A stretch of 64,000 nucleotides of DNA, from the NCBI RefSeq assembly GCF_049199905.1, contig NZ_JBLZPK010000048.1:96455-160454 (forward strand), read 5' to 3'. A program made the position numbers and the translations under genes. The DNA comes from Shinella sp032095155 (GTDB lineage Bacteria > Pseudomonadota > Alphaproteobacteria > Rhizobiales > Rhizobiaceae). The notes beneath the pieces were generated by a model. It was not told the DNA's origin. It worked only from the letters and a program-made list of their open reading frames with translations, and did no database searches. This document shows positions 1-7,271 of the stretch, in pieces (positions within the stretch are counted from its first letter, which is position 1; each line of letters begins with the position of its first letter).

Positions 1-32
1 GGGTCACGGCAAGCTAACAAACCGGGTCAAAT

Positions 33-297
33 TCAGGCAACAATCAACATCTTGCTAACCTCAAGTGACAAGAGACGGCCAAGTTCGTCCTTACGCGCAA
101 GGATTTCGTCCGCCGTCTCGCGCAGGATAGCCTGGCGCTCGAGGATGCCGAAGCGCCACATGACGGCAATGCCGCTCTGGCCGCGGCAATCGCTGTTTGA
201 TGTCCTCGACGGAGGCGCGGGCATACCGGCCGACGACATCGCCCGTGTTCGACGGGTTGATGTTCCTAACCCCATCCGGGCCGTCCCACTCGCGCAA
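33..297 (-). pseudogene. aldehyde dehydrogenase N-terminal remnant, frameshifted
   Basis: Read leftward from 297, one frame gives NINPSNTGDVVGRYARAS, which matches the N-terminal region of ketoglutarate-semialdehyde-type NAD(P)-dependent aldehyde dehydrogenases. The continuation expected in that family, RFGILERQAILRETADEIL followed by ARKDELGRLLSLE, is found in a different frame, so a frameshift lies between about 165 and 205. The similarity then stops at a TAA-type end near 33, far short of the roughly 480 residues of the family. It lies just downstream of the FAH-hydrolase gene in the same orientation, so it was probably the last gene of that operon. No catalytic region remains; it cannot be functional. 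Confidence 0.75.
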
Positions 298-332
298 TAT
301 TAGGTTCTAGGGCACCGTCATGGCTTGTAGTC

Positions 333-1469
333 CTAGAGAAGATTACGCGAAGCAAGGTTGCGCATCAGATGCGATGCTCCGTACGTCCAAGGCGCGCATT
401 CGGTCGAAAGCATCACCCGGTTCATCAAGGCGCCAAGCTTGTCGTTGGAAATAGTCACTACATCACCAATCTTATGCGTGAACCCGTGCCCTGGCGTATC
501 GCGGTCCTGAACTGGCGCGAATAGCGTGCCGAGGAAGAGCGCGAATCCATCCGGATACTGATGGTGCCGTCCTTGTGTCTGCGCGACCAGATCGAGTGGG
601 TCGCGACTGATCTCCTTCATCGAACTCCTGCCGCGCAGAATGAAGCCGTCCTGCCCTGCGACATGAAGGTCGAGCTCGGCGTTGCGCACGTCGTCGATCG
701 AATACGTCCGATCAAAGAGCCGGATAAAGGGGCCGATGGCGCACGAAGCGTTGTTATCCTTCGCCTTGCCGAGCAGAAGCGCCGAGCGGCCTTCGATGTC
801 GCGCAGGTTGACGTCATTGCCGATCGTGGCACCTTTGACCACACCCTCGCTGTCGACCGCGAGCACGATCTCCGGCTCGGGATTGTTCCATCTGGAATTC
901 GGATGCAGACCGACGTCCGCGCCCGTGCCCACTGCAGACAAGACCTGAGACTTCGTGAAGACCTCGGCGTCCGGACCAATGCCGACCTCCAGGTATTGCG
1001 ACCAGAGGTTCTCCTCGATCAAGGCGGCCTTGACCTCTTGCGCGGCTTCGGAACCTGCCTTGAAGTCGCGCAGGCTCACACCGATGATCTCTGCCACCTT
1101 GTCGCGAATGCTCGCGGCCCGTGCGGGATCACCCGCCGCGCGCTCCTCGATGACACGCTCGATCATGCTGCGCGCGAACGTGACGCCGCAGGCCTTGATC
1201 GCCTGGAGATCGAAGGGCGCAAGCAGGTGAAGGTGCGAAAGGTCGGGCTGCCGGATGTCGAGAAGGTCTTCGAGCGAACCAACATCACGCCCCGTCGCCG
1301 CCTGCAGAAAGGCAGCGGGATCGTCGCGATCGAGAAGATCACGGACCGTCGGGGCATCCTTCGACGTCACGTCGAGCACGCGGCCCTCGCGGATGGTCAC
1401 AAGGATGGGACCTCTCGCCTCGGGCGACCACGCGCGGCCAATGAAACAACCTTCTTCATACCAGGCCAT
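333..1469 (-). CDS. fumarylacetoacetate hydrolase (FAH) family protein, copy 1
   Basis: A 378-residue FAH-superfamily protein. The C-terminal half carries the metal-binding signature: E198-P-E200 in the NNPEPEIVL stretch, and the aspartates of GNDVNLRD about 20 residues later. In sugar-acid pathways, members of this fold hydrolyse or dehydrate 2-keto-3-deoxy or 2,4-diketo acids, and a similar role is likely here, but the substrate cannot be read from sequence. The start codon overlaps the end of the upstream ridA-like gene by 14 bp, so it belongs to the leftward operon that begins at 10946. A close paralogue lies at 26120-27271; most residues are identical from the CGVTFARSMIERV segment onward. 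Confidence 0.88.
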   Translation of the reverse strand: MAWYEEGCFIGRAWSPEARGPILVTIREGRVLDVTSKDAPTVRDLLDRDDPAAFLQAATGRDVGSLEDLLDIRQPDLSHLHLLAPFDLQAIKACGVTFARSMIERVIEERAAGDPARAASIRDKVAEIIGVSLRDFKAGSEAAQEVKAALIEENLWSQYLEVGIGPDAEVFTKSQVLSAVGTGADVGLHPNSRWNNPEPEIVLAVDSEGVVKGATIGNDVNLRDIEGRSALLLGKAKDNNASCAIGPFIRLFDRTYSIDDVRNAELDLHVAGQDGFILRGRSSMKEISRDPLDLVAQTQGRHHQYPDGFALFLGTLFAPVQDRDTPGHGFTHKIGDVVTISNDKLGALMNRVMLSTECAPWTYGASHLMRNLASRNLL

Positions 1470-1935
1470 TTTCGTCCTCCGGCAGAATGCGCATGATGCC
1501 TTCGATTTCGACGGTCATCCCATTTGGAAGGGAACCCATGCCGACGGCGGACCGTGCATGCTTGCCGCGCTCACCAAGCACGTTCACGAGAAGGTCCGAG
1601 CATCCGTTGATTACATCGGCGTGCCGCGCGAAGTCACTCCTTGCCCGAACCATGCCGAAAATCTTCACGACCTCGATCCGATCCAGACTTCCCGCTGCGT
1701 TGCCCGCGGTAGCAAGAAGAGCGAGTCCGACGCCCCGCGCCTGTTCATAGGCCTGTTCGACCGTGACATCCTCTCCCACAGTCCCGGTGATCCAGTCGCC
1801 GGAGGCCATTCTGGGGCCTTGGCCGGAGAAGTAGAGGACATCACCGCAGCGGCGGAACGGGATATAGTTGCCGCCGGGGCTGAAGTCCGCTGGGAACTCG
1901 AGACCAAGCGCCTTCAGGCGATCAATCGCGCTCAT
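1456..1935 (-). CDS. RidA/YjgF-family enamine/imine deaminase-like protein
   Basis: About 159 residues with the RidA/YjgF/UK114 fold. It has the typical motifs near the start (DVLYFSGQGP), the mid-domain EQAYEQARGVGLALLATAG helix, and the closing segment GMTVEIEGIMRIL. It is of the longer YjgF-like subgroup, about 150-160 residues, rather than classical RidA of about 128. The frame is open further upstream to 2013, but the ATG at 1935 is chosen because it overlaps the stop of the GMC gene by four bases (ATGA coupling). RidA proteins release ammonia from reactive enamines or imines made by PLP-dependent dehydratases. A PLP dehydratase-like gene sits at 11883 under the same regulator, which fits that role. 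Confidence 0.88.
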   Translation of the reverse strand: MSAIDRLKALGLEFPADFSPGGNYIPFRRCGDVLYFSGQGPRMASGDWITGTVGEDVTVEQAYEQARGVGLALLATAGNAAGSLDRIEVVKIFGMVRARSDFARHADVINGCSDLLVNVLGERGKHARSAVGMGSLPNGMTVEIEGIMRILPEDENGLV

Positions 1936-3506
1936 CGCTCGTTTCTCCGGCGAAGGCCATCGGCGATCTTTTCTCCGATCATGATGACGGAAAGATTGGT
2001 GTTCGCCTGGCAATCGAGCGGCATGATAGAAGCGTCCGCAACGTACAATCCGCGCACGCCGCGCACCTTGCCGTTCACGTCAACGACGCTTGCCGGATCG
2101 CCGTCCGCCCCCATGCAACAGCCGCCGGCCCCGTGCTGCGCATCGGATGACTGTTCGAGCAGGAAGTCATCGACAGCATCATCCGTCGCCGCATTCAGCC
2201 AGTCCAGCGGCAAATCGGAATTCCCCAGCAGCATCTTTTCGGCGATGGCTTTCAGCGGCTGCTGTTTGCCGATCTCGCCCAGATGGCGATAGGCGAAGCG
2301 CATGCGTTCAAGGTCGTTGGGATGATCCAGCATATTCTCGTCGATAATCGGCTGATCGAGCACATGCGGCGAGGAAAGCCGCACGGAACCCCGGCTTTTC
2401 GCTTCCATCAGGATCAGGTTGATCATGGACTCGCCGAACTGCGCGCGGTCGGATTCGACGCCGACACCGCCGTGATTCATGGCGTTGAAAAGGATATCCT
2501 GCGGCGTGCCGCCGGGAACCCCGGAGCTCATCTTGACGCAGCAATTCGTGTGGCGTGCATTGACGTCCACCGCCTTGAACTCCGGCTTCAGCTTTACCTC
2601 GATGCGGCAATAGGGGTGATCGAAAAAGCCCTCTCCGACCGGCAGATCGGCACGGACATCGATCTCGTGCCGGGCGAGCAGAGCCGCCGGGCCTATGCCC
2701 GACCGCTGGAGGATGGCGGGACTGTGAATGGCGCCTGCCGAAAGGACGATGAGCGGCGCCGAAAATTCAAGCCGTTCGTCGCCGACGACCGCCACCACGC
2801 CCGTCGCCGCCGCGCCATCGAACAGCACCGTGTCGACCAGCGCTTCGCCGATGATGGTAAGATTGGGCCTGCCCCGCGCAGGTTCGAGATAGCCGTCGCT
2901 GACGGCGACACGTTTGCCGTCACGGCTGTTGATCGCAAAGGTGCAGACACCCTCGGCATCAGGGGCATTGAGGTCATCACACCAGGGATGACCAAGCGCC
3001 ATCGCGCTGTCACGCATCGCCTTGTCCACATTACCCCAGCTCTGGAATGGAGCCCGGAAGATCGGGATCGGGCCATCATGACCATGAAAGTCGGCTTCGA
3101 TAGGATCGTCTTCCAGCTTCATGAAATAGGGCAGCACGTCTCGGCCGGACCAGCCTTGGCACCCAATGTCCGCCCAGCGATCAAAAGCGTGGAGCGGACC
3201 ACGAATGGCGATCTGCGCGTTCACTGCCGAAGAGCCTCCGAGCCCCTTGCCACGCCAGTAGATGCGATGATCCTGCTTCTTGGTGCGTCGTGCCATCAGG
3301 TCGGTATACATATACCGGTCCTGAAAATGCTTCGGCAGGATCAGGTTGAAGGGATTGGCGCTCTGCATCTCCAAGGGCTGCTCTGCGGTGCGATAGTTCG
3401 GCCCCGCTTCCAGCAGCAGGACCCGGCGGTCCGGATCCTCGCTGAGGCGAGCGGCGACGACGGCACCGGCCGACCCGGCGCCAACGACGATGACGTCATA
3501 ATGCAT
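1932..3506 (-). CDS. GMC-family FAD-dependent oxidoreductase (choline dehydrogenase-like)
   Basis: A 524-residue glucose-methanol-choline oxidoreductase. The N-terminus has the FAD dinucleotide-binding motif GAGSAG (residues 9-14) and the LLLEAGP that follows it. The GKGLGGSSAVNAQI segment is the GMC signature 1 region. The C-terminal domain has QSSDAQHGAGGCCMG and then VRGVRGLYVADASIMP. The family usually reads H-x-x-G-T-C/A-x-M-G at this point, so the Gly-Cys-Cys variant is slightly unusual, but the catalytic His is present. It oxidises an alcohol, substrate unknown. The neighbours are an SDR, an FAH hydrolase and a RidA protein, pointing to stepwise oxidation of an imported hydroxylated compound. 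Confidence 0.9.
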   Translation of the reverse strand: MHYDVIVVGAGSAGAVVAARLSEDPDRRVLLLEAGPNYRTAEQPLEMQSANPFNLILPKHFQDRYMYTDLMARRTKKQDHRIYWRGKGLGGSSAVNAQIAIRGPLHAFDRWADIGCQGWSGRDVLPYFMKLEDDPIEADFHGHDGPIPIFRAPFQSWGNVDKAMRDSAMALGHPWCDDLNAPDAEGVCTFAINSRDGKRVAVSDGYLEPARGRPNLTIIGEALVDTVLFDGAAATGVVAVVGDERLEFSAPLIVLSAGAIHSPAILQRSGIGPAALLARHEIDVRADLPVGEGFFDHPYCRIEVKLKPEFKAVDVNARHTNCCVKMSSGVPGGTPQDILFNAMNHGGVGVESDRAQFGESMINLILMEAKSRGSVRLSSPHVLDQPIIDENMLDHPNDLERMRFAYRHLGEIGKQQPLKAIAEKMLLGNSDLPLDWLNAATDDAVDDFLLEQSSDAQHGAGGCCMGADGDPASVVDVNGKVRGVRGLYVADASIMPLDCQANTNLSVIMIGEKIADGLRRRNER

Positions 3507-3564
3507 AGTGACTTCCTCTGGGTATGACCGCCTCTATTCCTCTTTTCGGCGGTGCGTTTTCGGA

Positions 3565-4314
3565 TCAGCTTAAAATTTGCGCGAACATCCCGCCGTCCAC
3601 GACGATGTCGGTTCCGGTTATGAAACGGCTCTCCTTCGTCGCCAGGAAAAGAATCGCGGCAGCGACGTCCTGTGGCTGGCCCGGGCCGCCCGCGGGCAAG
3701 ACCCGAGAGAAAAGAGCCTTCGTCGCCTCGCTTTCGAAATTTCCCGCCGTCGCGGGTGTGGTGATCGGCCCGGGCGCGACCATGTTCACCGTGATCCCGA
3801 ACCGCGCGAGATCGACCGCCGCCGCGCGTGTCAGAAGACGAACGCCGCCTTTGCTAACGGCATAGGGCGCCGCTTCACGTTCCGCGGCGAAGGAATTGAC
3901 GGAGCCGACGAGAATGATGCGCCCTTCGATGCCACCCGCAATCATGCGATTGGCCGCCGCGCGAGACACCAGGAAGGAGCCCGTGAGGTTGGTGTCGATG
4001 TACTTTCGCCAGGTCGCAAGCGAGACCTCATGAAACGGCGCACTCGCGCCGAGCGTGGCCGCCCCATGGACGACGACATCGACAGCGCCCCAGCGATTCA
4101 CGATACCGTCGAATGCCGCCTCGACCTCACCTTCCTGCGAAACGTCGCAGACGACATCGACAGGCGCGTCGACTGCCTTCTGCCGCGCCGATTTAAATGC
4201 GCGGTCGAGCACGGCCACGCGCGCACCTTCGGCCAGAAAAGCATCAACGGTCGCGGCACCGATACCGCTTGCACCGCCAGTCACGACCACAACCTTGCCG
4301 TCGAACCTCTTCAT
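3565..4314 (-). CDS. SDR-family NAD(P)-dependent oxidoreductase
   Basis: A classical short-chain dehydrogenase of 249 residues. It shows the cofactor motif TGGASGIG (12-19), catalytic Ser138 in VGSVNS, and Y151-A-V-S-K155. The structural NNAG motif is replaced by VHGAA (about 82-86), a tolerated variant. The C-terminus ends in the usual GTDIVVDGGM. The specific substrate is not identifiable. The gene lies inside the leftward catabolic operon, 58 bp downstream in map terms of the GMC gene and 15 bp from the metallo-beta-lactamase-fold gene, so it probably handles the same carbon compound. Confidence 0.9.
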   Translation of the reverse strand: MKRFDGKVVVVTGGASGIGAATVDAFLAEGARVAVLDRAFKSARQKAVDAPVDVVCDVSQEGEVEAAFDGIVNRWGAVDVVVHGAATLGASAPFHEVSLATWRKYIDTNLTGSFLVSRAAANRMIAGGIEGRIILVGSVNSFAAEREAAPYAVSKGGVRLLTRAAAVDLARFGITVNMVAPGPITTPATAGNFESEATKALFSRVLPAGGPGQPQDVAAAILFLATKESRFITGTDIVVDGGMFAQILS

Positions 4315-4329
4315 CTCAGCGTCTCCGGG

Positions 4330-5079
4330 CTACAAATTCACAAGCTGCAAAGGCGCAGGCGGGCTCATCGCCTCGATCCGGGCAAGCGCCGCGTATACAT
4401 GGCGCTTTCCAGCCGAAACCGTGAACATTCCATGGCCGGGAAGCAGGCTGCTGAACGCCTGCGCGGCGATTGTCTTCATGCTTTCGCAGGATTGGGCAAC
4501 GTCGAAATCGTGGGTCGCCTGGTAGATGATGCGACCCGAGTGAAACAGCGCGTCGCCCGAAACCAGAAATCCGGTATCGGCCAATCTGACCAGATAGGAC
4601 ATGTGATCGGCGCTGTGGCCCGGTGTCGGCAGGGCCGTGACACGCAGCCTGCCGATTTCGAACGGCGAGCCGGGATCGATGATCCCGTCCGGAACCGGAG
4701 CCGTGTAACGGTAATCCGCAGGATACACCCCGGCGTTTCGCGCGGCATCCAGGCTGATGCCGGCCTCGCCCATAGCAAACACATCCGCCGTCCTGGCACC
4801 GCAGACGATGTGGGCCTTACCCGCCGCACCTATCGCTGCCGCCCCGCCGGAATGATCCGCGTGCGCGTGTGTCAGAAAGACATGCGTGATGTCGTCGAAC
4901 GACAATCCGTCGCCTTCAATGACCGCGTGTATCCGGTCAACGTCGCGGCCAGCGCCCGTGTCGAACAACACGAGACCTGCACCGGAATCGAAAAGGTAGC
5001 AGTTGCAGTCCAGATCCTCGCTCAAGGCGCAGCCCTGTATTCCGGATGCGACGAGATAGACGTGTTCGGCTATTCGCAT
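4330..5079 (-). CDS. metallo-beta-lactamase-fold hydrolase
   Basis: A 249-residue MBL-fold protein. The zinc-binding signature H71-A-H73-A-D75-H76 is intact and followed by SGGAAA. A second metal ligand is in TPGHSADHM (about residue 154), and a further His in LLPGHGMF. Members of this general family include glyoxalase II, lactonases and alkylsulfatase-like hydrolases; nothing in the sequence separates these. In an operon with dehydrogenases, a lactone or thioester hydrolase is a reasonable guess. It is flanked closely on both sides (15 and 18 bp) by operon genes. Confidence 0.88.
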   Translation of the reverse strand: MRIAEHVYLVASGIQGCALSEDLDCNCYLFDSGAGLVLFDTGAGRDVDRIHAVIEGDGLSFDDITHVFLTHAHADHSGGAAAIGAAGKAHIVCGARTADVFAMGEAGISLDAARNAGVYPADYRYTAPVPDGIIDPGSPFEIGRLRVTALPTPGHSADHMSYLVRLADTGFLVSGDALFHSGRIIYQATHDFDVAQSCESMKTIAAQAFSSLLPGHGMFTVSAGKRHVYAALARIEAMSPPAPLQLVNL

Positions 5080-5097
5080 TTTACGGGCTCCCGACCG

Positions 5098-6309
5098 CTA
5101 TTGACTGGGCTCGGTTACATATTGTGCGAGGCGGCGCATGAAGCTGAGGCATTGCTCCAGCTGGTCCACCGCGATCCACTCGTCAGCGGCGTGCGCCTGC
5201 TGGATATCGCCCGGGCCACAGACGACGGTGTTGAACCCGGCCTCCTGATAGATGCCCGCTTCCGTGCCATAGGATACGGCGGACGAGCCGTTCCGGTCCG
5301 CAAAATTCATCGCAAGCGAGACGGCATTGGATGCCGGCAGCCCGACCAGTGGCGGTGTATCATAGGCGACGTTCGTCGTGATCGATGGAACCAGCCCTCC
5401 CGCATCAGCGTATCGCTTCATCTTTTCAGCAACATGCCGGTCGAAGGCGCGCCGTATATCCGCAAGTTGCTGCGGGAGGATCGGCCTGATTTCCCAGTCG
5501 AACGCGCAGCTTGCCGCGACGATATTCCGAACCTGTCCTCCCCTGATCGCACCGACATTGATGGACGGATAGGGATAGGAAAAAGCGGCGTCGGCGGCGT
5601 CTTGCGTCAGCCGTTCGCCGATTAAGGCAAGTTCACTCACAAGCTCGCTGGCGATCTTGATGGCGCTCTGCCCAAGATGAACCTGCGACGAATGGGCGGG
5701 CGTGCCGAGGATCTCCGTCGTGAAGCCGACCGATCCCTTGTGACGATCGACGACGGCCATGGATGTCGGTTCGCCAACGATGATGGCTGCCGGCCGGATG
5801 TTGGTTCTCTGCAGGAAATCGACAAGCTCCCGCGCTCCATGGCATCCGACCTCCTCATCGAACGTGACGGCGATGTGCACCGGGCGGCGCAATTTTTCTT
5901 GCTGGAAAAGCGCGCTGGCAGCCATAGCGCAAGCGAGGAAGCCTTTCATGTCGGTCGTTCCGCGGCCATAGACACGCTTGGTGTCGCGGGTCAGCGAAAA
6001 CGGCGGCCTCGTCCAGTTCTGCCCCGTCACCGGCACGACGTCGACATGTCCCGAAAGCACGAGGCCATCGCTGTCGCCATCACCGAACGTCGCCCAGAGA
6101 TTTTCCTTCGGCTGATGTGGACTACGCAGGCGTTCGACACGTGCACCGCTTTCGGAAAGGAAAGCGCTGATAAACTCAATGACCTCACCGTTCGGTTCAG
6201 AGCTGACCGACGGAAAGGACACCAGCTTTGCGAGAATATCGATCGCGACGTCGAGGAGCGGCTCCTTTCCGTGAAGTTCATGATTGCGTATGGGGGGTGT
6301 CGCGCTCAA
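5098..6309 (-). CDS. M20-family deacylase, acetylornithine deacetylase-like
   Basis: A 403-residue M20 metallopeptidase-family protein closely resembling ArgE. The first metal site is in LSGHVDVVPV (His88, Asp90) and GRGTTDMKGF (Asp120). The catalytic Glu pair is in FDEEVGCHGA, and PAAIIVGEPTS precedes the dimerisation domain. ArgE itself removes acetate from N-acetylornithine. Its place inside a transporter operon with RidA and dehydrogenases makes a catabolic N-deacylase more likely than arginine biosynthesis. Its ATG overlaps the stop of the upstream permease by four bases, indicating translational coupling. Confidence 0.88.
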   Translation of the reverse strand: MSATPPIRNHELHGKEPLLDVAIDILAKLVSFPSVSSEPNGEVIEFISAFLSESGARVERLRSPHQPKENLWATFGDGDSDGLVLSGHVDVVPVTGQNWTRPPFSLTRDTKRVYGRGTTDMKGFLACAMAASALFQQEKLRRPVHIAVTFDEEVGCHGARELVDFLQRTNIRPAAIIVGEPTSMAVVDRHKGSVGFTTEILGTPAHSSQVHLGQSAIKIASELVSELALIGERLTQDAADAAFSYPYPSINVGAIRGGQVRNIVAASCAFDWEIRPILPQQLADIRRAFDRHVAEKMKRYADAGGLVPSITTNVAYDTPPLVGLPASNAVSLAMNFADRNGSSAVSYGTEAGIYQEAGFNTVVCGPGDIQQAHAADEWIAVDQLEQCLSFMRRLAQYVTEPSQ

Positions 6310-7271
6310 TTTGCATGTTCCTTAAATATCTTGCGACGAACGGACAGCATGCCGGCGTCGCAGAGAAGCGCCGCGATGACGAGCGTTCCCTTCATCAAGT
6401 CCAGGCTGGACGGGTCGATGCCGACCACGCGCAGGGCATTCGAAAACAGTCCGACGATCAGCGTCCCCATGACGACCCCCATGACGGCGCCGCGGCCTCC
6501 GAAGATGCTCGTGCCTCCCAGAACGCAGGCGGCGATGGCATCGAGAAGAAGGGATTGCCCGCCAAGGTTCGGCGTCACGATCGGCGTCCTTGCGATGAGC
6601 GTGACGACCGACATGAACGTGAAGCCGGCTGCGACCACATAGGTGAGGAGGTAGATCCGGCCGGTCGGGACGTTTGCGAGCGCAGCGGCGGCAGGGTCCG
6701 ATCCAGTCGCATAGACGCGAAGGCCGAACCGCGTGTGATGCATCAGCACATAGGCGACCAGAACGACGAAGGCCGCGAAGATCAGGAGCACCGGAACATT
6801 CCCGAAACGGGTAATGCCGAGGAATTTCAAGGTCGGATCGCTGAGAACATAGACCCCGCGCTTGGCCATCAGCAGGCTGAGCCCCTGAATGCAGGACATC
6901 GTCGCAAGGGTCGAAACAAAGGCGGGAATGTGCAACATGCTGACAAGAGCGCCGTTCACGAACCCGATAGCCAAAACGGAGAGAAGGCCGCCGCCGAGGG
7001 CAACAGGCAGATCGACACCGGCCGTGAGCAGGCTGGCGACGACGATGCTTCCGAGCGTGACGGCGACGCCTGCCGAAAGGTCGATCCCGGCGGTCACCAG
7101 CACGATGAAGGCGCCAAGAGCCAGCATGAGAACCGGCACGCTCTGTGCCAGCACGTTGATCAGATTTTCGGAGGCAAGAATGCGCGGGTCGATCAGACCG
7201 CACACCAGAACGGTCACGAGCAGAAGAGCGAGCGGCCCGATATTGGTGAGAAGCTTGCTGGACATGTTCAT
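6306..7271 (-). CDS. ABC transporter permease, ribose/xylose type
   Basis: A 321-residue inner-membrane permease of the BPD_transp_2 (RbsC/XylH) family. It has about eight to ten hydrophobic segments, the conserved TAGIDLSAGVAVTLGS loop near residue 65 and the ACVLGGTSIFGGRGAV loop near residue 245. It would pair with the permease domain of the fused protein at 7268-9896, forming a heterodimeric membrane channel. Start and stop overlap both neighbours by four bases. The order SBP, fusion, permease, then enzymes suggests one transcript from about 10950 leftward. Confidence 0.9.
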   Translation of the reverse strand: MNMSSKLLTNIGPLALLLVTVLVCGLIDPRILASENLINVLAQSVPVLMLALGAFIVLVTAGIDLSAGVAVTLGSIVVASLLTAGVDLPVALGGGLLSVLAIGFVNGALVSMLHIPAFVSTLATMSCIQGLSLLMAKRGVYVLSDPTLKFLGITRFGNVPVLLIFAAFVVLVAYVLMHHTRFGLRVYATGSDPAAAALANVPTGRIYLLTYVVAAGFTFMSVVTLIARTPIVTPNLGGQSLLLDAIAACVLGGTSIFGGRGAVMGVVMGTLIVGLFSNALRVVGIDPSSLDLMKGTLVIAALLCDAGMLSVRRKIFKEHAN

